A stretch of 64,000 nt of DNA from Clostridium thermarum (GCF_006351925.1 NZ_CP040924.1:2633501-2697500); one strand, 5' to 3'; counted from the stretch's first letter, positions 9,594-18,215 are shown. Translations and numbers: made by a program. The notes: generated by a model from the sequence alone, not told the origin.

Positions 9594-10642
9594 TTTACTT
9601 TATCTGCTGCCTCTCCAATAATCTTTAAGTATTCATCTATTGTTGCAGGAATAGACAATGCGCTTGGAGTACATGAAGCTGCTAATGATGATCCATTTTC
9701 TATACTTGCTACTGCACCATTTTTAATTGCAGGCAATGTTGATAATAACGCATCTGCCTGAAGTTGACTCAACAAATCATCACTTCCATAAGTTACAATC
9801 AAATCAATATCTGCTAATTTATCAATATTCTCTGAACTGATTTCCAGAGCAAAACTGTCTGAAGTTTCTGCCAGAGCTTTAACGCTTTCCGGAACTGTCA
9901 ATCCTAAATCCGTTAGATATGCCGCACGTGGATCACTTGGAAGATATACATAGAATTTTCCTAAGTCTGCTGGATTGAAGTAGCAGAATGCAGCATTCTT
10001 ACCTTTAAGAGAAGCTATGGCACTAGCTTTTTCTGCTATTAACTTTTCTAAATCTGCAACTAACTTATCTCCTTCAGCCTTCTTACCTATTGCAGTTGCA
10101 TTTATTGTTATCTGATCACGCCAATATGTTTGCCACGCTAATGTAGGAAATGCTACTACAGGAGCAATTTTGCTTAATAAATCATATTCTTCCTGTGTAA
10201 TACCTGAGTAAGCCGCCAAAATAATATCAGGGTTAGCATCACTTATAGCTTCATAGTTCAAACCATCTACATCATCAAAAACTACAGGCTTGTCAACCCC
10301 TAACTCCTTATATTTTGCTCCGGTCCAAGGTAATAGACCATTCTCATCAGTTACACCATAATTTGCCTTAGATACACCAACCGGTACAATTCCCAAAGCT
10401 AAAGGTACATCATGATTACCCCAGGAAATCGTAGCAATGTTTTTCGGTTCTTGTTCAATAACCGTTTCTCCATAGGCATGTTTAATTGTTATGGGATATG
10501 TTACAGAAGTAGTTTCTTCTACCTTTGTGTTATTTTCAGTATTGGTTTGAGTGTTACCTTGAGTATTCTTTGTCCCACCTGAACAACCTGTTATTAACAG
10601 AGTACAAGCAACAATAATTGCACCTAATCCTTTTGATTTCAT
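9590..10642 (-). CDS. Iron-siderophore ABC transporter, substrate-binding lipoprotein
   Basis: The 350-residue protein begins with a lipoprotein signal (MKSKGLGAIIVACTLLITGC), so it is anchored by the lipidated Cys. A T/N-rich linker follows. The fold motif EPKNIATISWGNHDVPLALG matches the start of the FecB/FhuD class III binding domain. TAYSGITQEEYDLLSKIAPV-like sequence and a late SSLAASCTPSALS segment also fit. It delivers ferric siderophore to the two permeases encoded immediately downstream. AGGAGGACG lies 4-10 nt before the ATG. A Fur-box-like element sits about 60 bp upstream, so iron repression is likely. Confidence 0.92.
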   Translation of the reverse strand: MKSKGLGAIIVACTLLITGCSGGTKNTQGNTQTNTENNTKVEETTSVTYPITIKHAYGETVIEQEPKNIATISWGNHDVPLALGIVPVGVSKANYGVTDENGLLPWTGAKYKELGVDKPVVFDDVDGLNYEAISDANPDIILAAYSGITQEEYDLLSKIAPVVAFPTLAWQTYWRDQITINATAIGKKAEGDKLVADLEKLIAEKASAIASLKGKNAAFCYFNPADLGKFYVYLPSDPRAAYLTDLGLTVPESVKALAETSDSFALEISSENIDKLADIDLIVTYGSDDLLSQLQADALLSTLPAIKNGAVASIENGSSLAASCTPSALSIPATIDEYLKIIGEAADKVK

Positions 10643-10683
10643 AATCGTCCTCCTAATATAAATATGTATTTTTTTAAATTCCT

Positions 10684-10719
10684 ATTATATAATTATAAGT
10701 GAAAACCATTATCATTCTC
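10684..10719 (-). promoter_or_regulatory. Fur-box-like operator and -10 of the siderophore uptake operon
   Basis: On the minus strand, 10719-10701 reads GAGAATGATAATGGTTTTC, which by eye matches the 19-bp Fur consensus GATAATGATAATCATTATC at 15 of 19 positions. Two TATAAT hexamers (10697-10692 and 10689-10684) lie just downstream. The box therefore covers the -35 region, the usual place for iron-dependent repression. No strong -35 hexamer is visible. Confidence 0.65.
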
Positions 10720-10804
10720 ACCAGCATGTTAATCTTATCACTAATAGCAAAGCTTGTCAATATTAAAGTTAAAAATTTGTCATGATATTTAAAATTAAAT
10801 GATA

Positions 10805-10850
10805 AAAAATACCCATAAAAATCCATACACTGATTTTCACGGGTATTTTT
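10805..10850 (-). terminator. Terminator downstream of the nei-like remnant
   Basis: Minus strand: AAAATACCCGTGAAAATC, an 8-nt loop, then GATTTTTATGGGTATTTT followed by more T residues. The stem is 18 bp with two G-U pairs. It is nearly symmetrical and could also stop plus-strand transcripts. Confidence 0.75.
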
Positions 10851-11161
10851 GTCGAACTTCTGGTCTTGTGTTAATGAGCATAGCTTTGCCGTGGACTTTT
10901 TATTCTGTTCATAATATCTAAATGATACTCCATCTCCCAATAGCAAAATTGCAGAACCTGCCTTGCTCTCAACCATACCTCCTCGTGCTTTTGCACACTC
11001 TATTGTCTTTCCTTCAAGTAGCTTGGGGTATTCCTTCGGATCTCCATGGTACCAGGCAAATTTATTAGGTCTATGATCTGCAACACCTTAATAGACATCT
11101 TTCCTCTAATAGTTTGATTAATTTGCTTCACAATTGTTAACGCTCCAGGTATTTCAATCAT
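10850..11161 (-). pseudogene. Nei/Fpg-like DNA glycosylase N-terminal remnant, frameshifted and truncated
   Basis: From an ATG at 11161 with GGAG before it the frame reads MIEIPGALTIVKQINQTIRG. Near 11083 the homology jumps one frame to VADHRPNKFAWYHGDPKE, then GGMVESKAGSAILLLGDGVS. This is the N-terminal domain of the Fpg/Nei (H2TH) glycosylases as found in clostridia. A one-base loss (GGTGTTGCA where GGTTGTTGCA would keep the frame) splits it. After about 100 codons it runs into a terminator, so the H2TH and zinc-finger parts are missing. It follows the DUF362 gene by 10 bp and was probably its operon partner. Confidence 0.7.
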
Positions 11162-11171
11162 TTGACTACTC

Positions 11172-12329
11172 CTATCTTAATCCCAGCATCTTACTCAATT
11201 TCTTGTCCTTTGTTACAATTGCTCCTTTAGGACAAAGCTCCTGACAGCAAAAGCACCTTATACAGTTACTGTAATTCCACTTTGGCACTTCTTTACCATT
11301 GCGTTTTACGAATGTAATTACTTTTGATCTTTCCGGGCATACCTCATCGCAGCGCTTACAACCTATACATTTTTCTTCAATAAGCACCGGATCCGGTGCA
11401 GTTAAGGACGACGCCAGTTTATTTAGGGAGGGTGTAAGGAAATTTACTACCTTGGCACTACGGGATAGCTTAAAGTCCTTACATTTCATAGTTTCCAGCT
11501 CTTCACCTAATATTTCTATTTCTTCCGGCAGAACTGCTCCCCATTTTGATTCCTTGGCTACCTTTAGAAAGGGTACAGCAAGTACATTGTCGTAGCCGAT
11601 CAGTCTTACCGCCGTTGAATCAACGGCCGTAAGGCATTTCCCCATAATTATGGTATCCATTTTTCTAGGTGTTCCGTTTCTTGGGCCGTTTCCTTCCATG
11701 GCTACTATGCCATCAAGTATTGCAAAGCTAGTTTTGACAACTGAATTCAAGTCCAGCAGCATCTTGCTAAACTTAACGGAATCCTGCAGCTTTGTATGCC
11801 ACTCTGATTTTTTATGACCGGCTATGCAGCCAAATTGATTTTTAACTGCTCCGGTATAATACATCATGGCATGGGTCTTAAGCTTGGGCAGGGTTATAAC
11901 CACATCTGCCTCATAAGGTGCCTTGGCCACATCCCAATACTTATACATCAGGGGACTCTTTAGCTCTACATGTATTTCTTCATTGAAATCAACAAACTTG
12001 ACCCCATACCTATCCGCCACTTCCATCAGCCCTGATTTCTCAGCAGCCTTTGTAGTATCTGCAAAACCAGGAGAATCTCCAAAAACTATATTACTGCTGT
12101 ATTCTTTGACAATTCTTATAACTGCTTCGAAAAGTGCATAATGTGTTATAACCGGAGACCCCTTTTCAACTATACTTAGGAGGTTAGGTTTTAACAACAC
12201 CTTTGAACCACTTGGTATAAGAGTACTTAAGAAGGACTTTCCGCCTAGAAGTTCAAAGCCCTCCCTAAGCTTATTCTCAATAGTATCAACATCATATTCT
12301 GTGCATTTCAATAAAGCTACCTTTTCCAT
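11172..12329 (-). CDS. DUF362 domain protein with two C-terminal 4Fe-4S motifs
   Basis: The 385-residue protein carries a DUF362 domain (residues about 35-290: SGSKVLLKPNLLS, GDSPGFADT, ITLPKLKTHAMMYYTGAVKN) and then two ferredoxin-type clusters. The first is CIGCKRCDEVCPE near residue 319 and the second is CIRCFCCQELCPKGA near residue 352. No signal peptide or membrane helix is seen, so it is cytoplasmic. The reaction of DUF362 proteins is not established; the clusters imply electron transfer. The nearby Nei-like gene, now broken, is probably a historical operon partner. Confidence 0.88.
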   Translation of the reverse strand: MEKVALLKCTEYDVDTIENKLREGFELLGGKSFLSTLIPSGSKVLLKPNLLSIVEKGSPVITHYALFEAVIRIVKEYSSNIVFGDSPGFADTTKAAEKSGLMEVADRYGVKFVDFNEEIHVELKSPLMYKYWDVAKAPYEADVVITLPKLKTHAMMYYTGAVKNQFGCIAGHKKSEWHTKLQDSVKFSKMLLDLNSVVKTSFAILDGIVAMEGNGPRNGTPRKMDTIIMGKCLTAVDSTAVRLIGYDNVLAVPFLKVAKESKWGAVLPEEIEILGEELETMKCKDFKLSRSAKVVNFLTPSLNKLASSLTAPDPVLIEEKCIGCKRCDEVCPERSKVITFVKRNGKEVPKWNYSNCIRCFCCQELCPKGAIVTKDKKLSKMLGLR

Positions 12330-12538
12330 TTAACCACTACCTTTTTATAATATATACATATTATACAATTTCCAAAATACAGGCATCAATATTTATTTAT
12401 ATATTTAAATTATATGGCCCATAGTATTGAAGTAGAGCTTATACAGCCTATGGCTTATATAATTTAAGGCAGTATCAAGTCTTGTAAAGTAACTCCTGAA
12501 AAACAAGACTTTTTAGTTTTAGTACATGCGTAAATATT

Positions 12539-12584
12539 AAAAAGTCTAAAGCACTTCACACCGGTAAGTGCCTTAGACTTTTTT
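12539..12584 (-). terminator. Terminator of the HD-domain gene
   Basis: AAAAAGTCTAAAGCACTT and AAGTGCCTTAGACTTTTT form a stem of about 17 bp around a ten-base loop. It directly follows and overlaps the stop codon of the HD gene on the minus strand, with T runs on both sides. The 200 bp between it and the DUF362 start hold no recognisable gene. Confidence 0.8.
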
Positions 12585-13212
12585 AGTTCAGTATTTCAAC
12601 ATATTCTCTGCATACTTTAGTAAAGTACTCCACACTCTTCTTTTCTTCTTCAGCCTTTTCCGGTGTCATATTACCGCGTCCCAACCTATCACAAATTGAA
12701 AATAGGGATATCTCATGGAGACTTACTTCAGAAAGCATACCTTCTATATCAGAAAAAGGAAGTTCCTTAGCGATAAACAGGGGCTGCATATGCCAGCGTA
12801 CTATAGCAGCTACCTGCTTAATAAATTCATCATCATTCGTTAACTTATAAAGGAATCTTTCTGCTAATTCTCTCCCTATTTTATCGTGATCATAGGAGGT
12901 TATTCTTCCCTTTCTTAGCTTTGTGGTGGGCGCCTTTCCTATATCATGCAGTAGGGCTGCCCACATAAAGGCTTCTTTAAACTCACTTCGATTCCTTCGC
13001 TTAGCTGCCTCGTCCACTACCATCATGGTATGATTCCATACACTTCCTTCAGGATGATGTACCGGGTTTTGTGGTGTTTCTTTTAAGTCACTAAGCATCT
13101 TAAAAGGCTGTCCCTTGAACAGCGCTTCTTTTGAAATATCATTTAGATAAACCGAGGGTCTTTCATCATTAACTAGGTGGCTGGTTATTTCATGAAAGTA
13201 GTCTATCGTCAT
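12583..13212 (-). CDS. HD/HDIG-domain phosphohydrolase
   Basis: The 209-residue protein has the metal-binding HD residues: H in GSVWNHTMMVVDEAA, HD in AALLHDIGKAPTT, H in SYDHDKIGRELAERFL and the late RWHMQPLF. The arrangement matches the HDIG subgroup related to the C-terminal domain of CCA-adding enzymes, but no nucleotidyltransferase domain is attached. It probably hydrolyses a phosphoester of a nucleotide or RNA. The start is supported by AAAGGAG 8 nt upstream. It appears monocistronic, ending in its own terminator. Confidence 0.85.
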   Translation of the reverse strand: MTIDYFHEITSHLVNDERPSVYLNDISKEALFKGQPFKMLSDLKETPQNPVHHPEGSVWNHTMMVVDEAAKRRNRSEFKEAFMWAALLHDIGKAPTTKLRKGRITSYDHDKIGRELAERFLYKLTNDDEFIKQVAAIVRWHMQPLFIAKELPFSDIEGMLSEVSLHEISLFSICDRLGRGNMTPEKAEEEKKSVEYFTKVCREYVEILN

Positions 13213-13232
13213 AATAAAATCTCCTTTTAAAG

Positions 13233-13272
13233 AATAATAAGGAGCACTTAGGCTCCTTATTATTTTTTGTAA
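13233..13272 (-). terminator. Terminator of the LCP gene
   Basis: AATAATAAGGAGC at 13233-13245 pairs perfectly with GCTCCTTATTATT at 13252-13264 around a 6-nt loop. It sits between the LCP stop and the HD gene start. The T run is longer on the plus strand, so its strength on the minus strand is less sure. Confidence 0.65.
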
Positions 13273-13327
13273 TCTGCAGTTTTTAATACCCTATATAATA
13301 TACCACAATTACCAACTTTTAAATAAA

Positions 13328-14857
13328 TTAATTTACAGGCTTACTTTCATTATTTACTGTTCCCGCTTCAGTACCACCGGTACCATTGCTACTTGTTCCG
13401 GAATTGCCATTAGTGGTTCCTCCGGTACTTGTATCGCTGTTTACCCCGTTACCGGTGTTGCCTGTGTCTGTCCCATTAATAGATCCGGTTCCGCTGTCTC
13501 CTGTGGTTCCGGTGTCACCGGTATTACCAGTGTTACTGGAATTCCCGCTACCATTCTCCTTGGTGCCAGTATTGCCTTCACTACTTCCGCCAGTGCCGGT
13601 TTTGTTACTTCCGTTATTAGGCTTTTCAGTATTATCAGTTCCTATACCTTCTTTACCCGCTCCGTTATTTTCAGTTCCTTTTCCCTCTGTAGTTCCAGAT
13701 TTGCTTTCATCACCAGTTTCTACCACAGGTTCTTGATTTTCCTTTTCAGGTTGATCTAAGCTCGGGTCGTCGTTATCATATTCCACCTTAACTTCCTTGG
13801 CTTTATACTCTTTAATTACCTGATTAAAGGCTTCCAAATCCAACTCTTCTACTGGTGTAATCTTATTTGTAAATATGAAGTCGTTCATAACTTTCGCATT
13901 TTGATTTCTATCCATCAAAAGAACCCAGGCTCCGTTATACATTCCACCCCAGCTTAGGTCATTGGTAGGTATCTGTAGTTGAGCTACCTCCAAGGGCTCA
14001 AATTTTGACACAGTATAAGCATAGTTAAGCAGGGCAGCGGGTTCAATGTTAGTACGAACACATCCCAACATGCTTTCCATGATCTTTGGATAATTAATTA
14101 AGCTTGTACTTTTTAACTTTTGTGCTAAAAGTCCTAACACTTCTCTCTGTCTTTCAGTTCTATTGTACTCTGTATCAGTCTTTCTTATTCTGGCATAGGC
14201 TAAGGCTTGCTGTCCATCTAACAGCTGATATCCTGTATGAGTCAAAGGAGGTGATCTAACCTCTCTGGTTTCGCCAATGTACTTATTTATTTCATCAAGT
14301 TCATGTTCCTTTACATTTACATAAATTCCGCCTACGGTATCAATTATATCTTCAAAACCCCAGAAATTAACTAGAATATATTTATCCAGTTTAATTCTAA
14401 AATTCATTTCTATGGTTTTCATTAACAGTTCCGGTCCACCCAGTTGATAGGCAGCATTAATCTTCTGTGTCTTATACTTAGGTATATCAACGTAAGAATC
14501 TCTCATAATAGAAGTGAACTTGATATTTTTATTTATATCGTCGATAGTGGCTATAATAATGGAGTCTGATCTTGAGGGTTCATCAATTTCTCTGGCATCG
14601 GTACCTATTAATAATATGTTGGTTATACCCTTTTGTTCTTCATATAGTGGTGCTTCCATCTCAACATCGCTATAGTCTACATCATTTTTAATAGAACCAT
14701 CATTTGCAGATACATAAATTTTGCTTCTCACATGAAGATAATATGCTCCAATGGCAGAAAAAGTAATAAGAAAAATTAAACATATACTCAATACAATCTT
14801 TTTTTGAATACTCATTTTTTTGAGGTAATTTCCTATTGCCTTAAAAAAGTTTTTCAA
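13328..14857 (-). CDS. LytR-CpsA-Psr (LCP) family cell-wall glycopolymer ligase with low-complexity tail
   Basis: The frame extends to 14920, but a TTG at 14857 has GGAGG at 14866-14870 and gives a sensible N-terminus (MKNFFKAIGNYLKKMS), so 509 residues are called. One membrane helix lies near residues 20-40. The LCP domain follows: NILLIGTDAR, SIIIATID, SIMRDSYVDIP, INAAYQLGG, LDGQQALAYARIRK and RQREVLG. LCP enzymes transfer undecaprenyl-linked glycopolymers to peptidoglycan outside the membrane. The last 130 or so residues are almost only G, S, T, N and D, a flexible tail not needed for the family fold and probably wall-spanning. Confidence 0.92.
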   Translation of the reverse strand: MKNFFKAIGNYLKKMSIQKKIVLSICLIFLITFSAIGAYYLHVRSKIYVSANDGSIKNDVDYSDVEMEAPLYEEQKGITNILLIGTDAREIDEPSRSDSIIIATIDDINKNIKFTSIMRDSYVDIPKYKTQKINAAYQLGGPELLMKTIEMNFRIKLDKYILVNFWGFEDIIDTVGGIYVNVKEHELDEINKYIGETREVRSPPLTHTGYQLLDGQQALAYARIRKTDTEYNRTERQREVLGLLAQKLKSTSLINYPKIMESMLGCVRTNIEPAALLNYAYTVSKFEPLEVAQLQIPTNDLSWGGMYNGAWVLLMDRNQNAKVMNDFIFTNKITPVEELDLEAFNQVIKEYKAKEVKVEYDNDDPSLDQPEKENQEPVVETGDESKSGTTEGKGTENNGAGKEGIGTDNTEKPNNGSNKTGTGGSSEGNTGTKENGSGNSSNTGNTGDTGTTGDSGTGSINGTDTGNTGNGVNSDTSTGGTTNGNSGTSSNGTGGTEAGTVNNESKPVN

Positions 14858-15082
14858 ATAAAACACCTCCAATTTTTTCGGACACTTATATATACGTATT
14901 TTTTTATATAAATTGCACAAAATATTTTTTATACTTAACTAACTTATTTATTATAATACAAAATTATTTTTTATTCTACTATAAATTTTTCACCCCATAT
15001 TTTATAGACTTTTTATGTTAATTAAAGTAGAATAGTTATTAAGTTTAAAAGTGCCTTGACGTACCTCACGGGAGGATGAAAG

Positions 15083-15457
15083 ATGAAATTAAAGAAATAT
15101 GATTACATAATATTCGCAGTTCTTGCATTTATAACGATTTTTTCAATACTGGTTCCTTTCCTCTTTAGAAAGGAATATGATCAAGACTTGGTTGTAATTG
15201 AAATAGATGGTAAGGAATACAAATCCTTTCCCTTAGATAAGAATGCTACAATCCCAATCAAGATAGCTGGTAATTATAATCTTATCGAGATCATAGATGG
15301 AAAGGTCCATGTTGCAGAGGCTAATTGTCATGATGAGCTTTGTGTAAAGGATGGATATATTAGTAAGCCTGGTCAGATGCTTATTTGTCTGCCACATAAG
15401 GTGGTAGTTCAAATCTCAGGAACTGACATTCCGGAAATTGATGAAAGTACCTATTGA
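15083..15457 (+). CDS. NusG domain II-containing membrane-anchored protein
   Basis: The 124-residue protein has one N-terminal membrane helix (residues 7-27) and an extracytoplasmic NusG-II-like beta domain with the family motif CHDELCVKDG then GQMLICLPHKVVVQI. The Cys residues are conserved in this family. GGGAGG lies just before the ATG. In clostridia this gene precedes the Gx transporter gene, as here with a 72-bp gap. Function is not established; the neighbours suggest a role in isoprenoid or redox-linked membrane metabolism. Confidence 0.85.
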   Translation: MKLKKYDYIIFAVLAFITIFSILVPFLFRKEYDQDLVVIEIDGKEYKSFPLDKNATIPIKIAGNYNLIEIIDGKVHVAEANCHDELCVKDGYISKPGQMLICLPHKVVVQISGTDIPEIDESTY

Positions 15458-15529
15458 TAAAGTTTAATGTTCATTTAGATGCTTTTGTAAAATTTAAATT
15501 TCAGTTCCCATATCGGAGGGAGTAATCAA

Positions 15530-16054
15530 ATGAAAAAGCTGCAAAAACTTACTTTTATAGCTGTGCTTGTTGCCCAAGCTCTAATACTGTATATAGTAGA
15601 AGGCATGATTCCGGTGCCCTTTATTGCGCCTGGTGCCAAGCTCGGTTTGTCAAACATTGTAACCCTGACTTCACTTTTTATATTAGGCTTTAAAGACACC
15701 TTTGTTGTACTTATAGTAAGAATACTTCTATCTACCTTTTTCGGAGGTAACTTGTCTAGCTTGATGTACAGCTTAAGCGGTGGAATACTGAGTTTAATAG
15801 TGATGCATCTTGTTAAAACCTTTGGTAAAGATGATGTAAGTATCATAGGTATAAGTGTTGCCGGTGCCTTCTTCCATAATGTTGGCCAAGTACTTGCTGC
15901 AGCGGCAATTGTCCATAATATAAACCTGGTGGTCTACATACCAATATTGACTATTGCCGGTGTTGGAACAGGTATATTGGTAGGGATCACAAGCAATTAT
16001 CTGCTAAAAGCCTTAAGCAAGATACCAATATATAAGTACTTTGGAAATTCATAA
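15530..16054 (+). CDS. Gx transporter family protein (heptaprenyl diphosphate synthase component I-like)
   Basis: This 174-residue polytopic protein has about five membrane helices and the family segment PVPFIAPGAKLGLSNIVTL near residues 30-50. It belongs to the Hpre_diP_synt_I/Gx family, which resembles S components of ECF transporters. TATCGGAGGGAG gives a good ribosome binding site. It follows the NusG-II gene, the common clostridial pairing. The old name links it to heptaprenyl diphosphate synthesis, but a transport role is equally likely. Confidence 0.85.
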   Translation: MKKLQKLTFIAVLVAQALILYIVEGMIPVPFIAPGAKLGLSNIVTLTSLFILGFKDTFVVLIVRILLSTFFGGNLSSLMYSLSGGILSLIVMHLVKTFGKDDVSIIGISVAGAFFHNVGQVLAAAAIVHNINLVVYIPILTIAGVGTGILVGITSNYLLKALSKIPIYKYFGNS

Positions 16055-16134
16055 AATTTGTGTAGTGAATATTTAGACTTGCCTTCGGTTAAATTAAAAG
16101 TGTAGATAAAATTTATCTAGCCGGAGGTATGAAA

Positions 16135-16305
16135 ATGGATAATAACAAAAATCTAATGAAAACCGACGAAAAAAGTAAGGCTGAATTACGAAAAATGTTC
16201 CCAAGAGACGGTTCAGACATAGGAATAGAAGATGGTGAAAAAATAGGTTCTCATAGTAATGGTAAGAAATTTACTACCCGTTCCAAGCTGTCTCATAATA
16301 AATAA
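16135..16305 (+). CDS. Small hydrophilic protein, unknown
   Basis: A 56-codon frame starts at an ATG at 16135 with GGAGG 7 nt upstream; an earlier in-frame ATG at 16129 is too close to that site. The product is charged and has no membrane helix or cysteine (MDNNKNLMKTDEKSKAEL at its start, then MFPRDGSDIG). A rho-independent terminator follows 12 bp after the stop. The clean signals at both ends support a real gene. It resembles in style the tiny hydrophilic proteins at 30.1-30.7 kb. Function unknown. Confidence 0.6.
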   Translation: MDNNKNLMKTDEKSKAELRKMFPRDGSDIGIEDGEKIGSHSNGKKFTTRSKLSHNK

Positions 16306-16317
16306 TATAATTGCCTT

Positions 16318-16357
16318 TAAACTCCAAGAGTATTAGCTTTTGGAGTTTTTTTATTTT
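16318..16357 (+). terminator. Terminator after the small hydrophilic protein gene
   Basis: AAACTCCAAGAG, a short loop and CTTTTGGAGTTT are followed by TTTTATTTTTA on the plus strand. Confidence 0.85.
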
Positions 16358-16416
16358 TATGTTATTGTTATAATTAGTGTAGTCTTTTAATAATAATAAC
16401 TTGAAAGGATAGAGTT

Positions 16417-17394
16417 ATGAAAACTAAAGTATTAAATTTACTATCAGAAAACAGCTATGTTTCAGGAGAAAGCATCAGTGAAGCTTTGGGCATCAGCCGT
16501 GCTGCTGTTTGGAAATACATAAATATATTAAAAAAGGAAGGTTACATCATAGAGTCTTCAACAAATAAGGGCTATATAGTCTTAGGCCGTCCCGATGTCT
16601 TAACCTCTGTGGAGGTTAGCCCATTTATTAGAACCGAGTTTGTTGGCAAAAACATAGTTCATTTTAATACTATAAGTTCCACAAATACAAAGGCAAAGGA
16701 ATTGGCTGCAGATAACTGCCCTAATGGCACCGTTATTATAAGCGAAGAGCAGACCTCAGGTAGAGGCCGACTGGGACGTCAGTGGGTGTCCCCTAAATGC
16801 AAGGGAATTTGGATGTCTATAATATTAAGACCGGATATCCCCCCAATGGAAGCTTATAAGGTTACAATAATAGCGGCAGCTGCTGTACACGGAGCACTTG
16901 CAGAAAACGGAGCAGACTCTCTTATTAAATGGCCAAATGATATTATTATGAACGGAAAAAAAGTCTGCGGTATTCTAACAGAAATGAATGCAGAGTTAAG
17001 TAAGATCCACTACCTTGTGATAGGTATTGGTATAAATGTAAATACTGAAGATACAGAAATTCCTGAGGACTTAAAGGATAAAGCTTCTTCGCTAAAGCTT
17101 GAGACTAATAGACATTTTGATAGAAAGTTGCTTTTAGGTTCGATTCTAAACCATTTTGAACCCTTGTACAAGGAATTTACAAGCACAGGGTCCATAGAAA
17201 CTTCTATTGCTGTATGTAGAGACCATTCTGCAGTTTTAAATCGCGAGGTTATACTCTTAGAAGGAAATAAAAGTAGCACTGTAAAAGTTGTAGATATAAA
17301 CAATAACGGTCATCTGCTTATACAAGAGGGTGATGCTGTTAGAGAGATTTTGTCCGGGGAAGTATCCCTTAGGGCAAAAGAGGGGTATATTTAA
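16417..17394 (+). CDS. birA: Bifunctional biotin-[acetyl-CoA-carboxylase] ligase / biotin repressor
   Basis: The 325-residue protein has an N-terminal winged helix (SGESISEALGISRAAVWKYI, residues 17-36) and then the ligase domain with the biotinyl-AMP loop SGRGRLGRQWVSP and the core KWPNDIIMNGKKVCGILTEM. A small C-terminal SH3-like domain follows. It biotinylates carrier proteins and, as holo-repressor, binds operators. A perfect operator of the right form lies upstream of the convergent bioY gene at 18.2 kb, which it probably controls. The start has GAAAGGAT upstream. Confidence 0.95.
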   Translation: MKTKVLNLLSENSYVSGESISEALGISRAAVWKYINILKKEGYIIESSTNKGYIVLGRPDVLTSVEVSPFIRTEFVGKNIVHFNTISSTNTKAKELAADNCPNGTVIISEEQTSGRGRLGRQWVSPKCKGIWMSIILRPDIPPMEAYKVTIIAAAAVHGALAENGADSLIKWPNDIIMNGKKVCGILTEMNAELSKIHYLVIGIGINVNTEDTEIPEDLKDKASSLKLETNRHFDRKLLLGSILNHFEPLYKEFTSTGSIETSIAVCRDHSAVLNREVILLEGNKSSTVKVVDINNNGHLLIQEGDAVREILSGEVSLRAKEGYI

Positions 17395-17433
17395 CAGAAG
17401 TTAGAGGTTATAAGTTGGATATTAGAGACAGAT

Positions 17434-17458
17434 GTTTTTCCATAGCTGTTGGAAAAAC
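17434..17458 (+). terminator. Hairpin after birA, possible weak terminator
   Basis: GTTTTTCCA at 17434-17442 pairs with TGGAAAAAC at 17450-17458. There is no T run on the plus strand, so termination is uncertain. Confidence 0.35.
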
Positions 17459-17481
17459 AAGAATTTCGAAAAAATAAAATT

Positions 17482-17561
17482 AACACGGAATTTAAGGAGG
17501 ACACTGATGTTTTTTATTTATACTTTTCAGCATTCTCAGTATCCTCTGTTTTTTCCGTGTT
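17482..17561. repeat. Imperfect inverted-repeat element with ACACGGAA ends (copy 1)
   Basis: AACACGGAA at 17482-17490 and TTCCGTGTT at 17553-17561 form the ends. Inside, GGACACTGA pairs with TCAGTATCC. A relative with the same ends and CACAGAG-rich interior lies at 48951-49034. It occupies the birA-bioY convergent gap. Confidence 0.6.
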
Positions 17562-17620
17562 TTATTTACTTTGTGATATATTTTCTTCCATTGTATAATA
17601 CCCATGTATTAACCTGCTAT

Positions 17621-18178
17621 TTATTTGCTAGCCAACTTCAAAACCGGAATTATCTTTGCCCCCAATATAGCTGCCACTATACATTTTAAAATATCTCCCG
17701 GAAGAAACACAAGAAAACCGGTCTTTGTAAGGCCTAGAATATTTACGCTTTTATCTAGGACCTTACTCATTATAAAATATAAATATGGCACACCTATAAG
17801 GTAGTCCACTAGCACTCCTGCCATACTGCAGATAAATAGAACTGAGATAGTCTTCCTGCTAAACTTTTCGCTGATGTATCCAATGACAAAGGCTGCAGGA
17901 ACAAAGCCTATAAGATAGCCAAAGGAAGGTTGAAGAAAATATCCTATGCCCCCACCTTGGGTAAAAATAGGAAATCCTGCTAGTCCAATCAATATATATA
18001 AGACTTGGGCTAGAGCTCCATAATACTTACCTAAAAGTACCGCTCCAAGTGCAACAAAGAAAATTTGCAGTGTGATATCCGGAAGAAAGGCTCCAAAGGG
18101 AATCTTAATAAAGGCACCTACAGCTGTTAATGCCGTAAACATTGAAGTGAGTATCATCATTTTTAAGTTGAGTTTCAT
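17621..18178 (-). CDS. bioY: Biotin ECF transporter S component BioY
   Basis: The 185-residue membrane protein has about six helices and the BioY signatures ALTAVGAFIKIPFG, LQIFFVALGAVLLG and IGLAGFPIFTQGGGIGYF. It binds and imports biotin, with a shared ECF energising module encoded elsewhere (the ECF genes at 36-38.8 kb appear devoted to cobalamin). No biotin synthesis genes are in the window, so biotin is probably scavenged. A BirA operator overlaps its promoter, giving repression when biotin is plentiful. Confidence 0.95.
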   Translation of the reverse strand: MKLNLKMMILTSMFTALTAVGAFIKIPFGAFLPDITLQIFFVALGAVLLGKYYGALAQVLYILIGLAGFPIFTQGGGIGYFLQPSFGYLIGFVPAAFVIGYISEKFSRKTISVLFICSMAGVLVDYLIGVPYLYFIMSKVLDKSVNILGLTKTGFLVFLPGDILKCIVAAILGAKIIPVLKLASK

Positions 18179-18215
18179 ACTTGCCCCCCATTCTGTGCTA
18201 TGTAATACAACTATT

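Noticed and set aside
6746..10642. The FecCD-type ABC operon as a cobalamin (BtuCDF) importer
   Set aside because: It has a Fur-box-like site and no cobalamin riboswitch, while the ECF operon at 33-39 kb carries the riboswitch.
10674..10976. 100-codon minus-strand frame taken as a complete gene
   Set aside because: Its start is internal to a Nei-like homology that begins at 11161 in another frame, and its end runs through a terminator and the Fur-box region.
13386..13736. Plus-strand frame rich in Val, Leu and Pro
   Set aside because: It is the complement of the Gly/Ser/Thr-rich tail of the LCP gene, not a gene.
17432..17689. Plus-strand 85-codon frame after birA
   Set aside because: It crosses a hairpin and the inverted-repeat element and runs into bioY on the other strand; no ribosome site or family.
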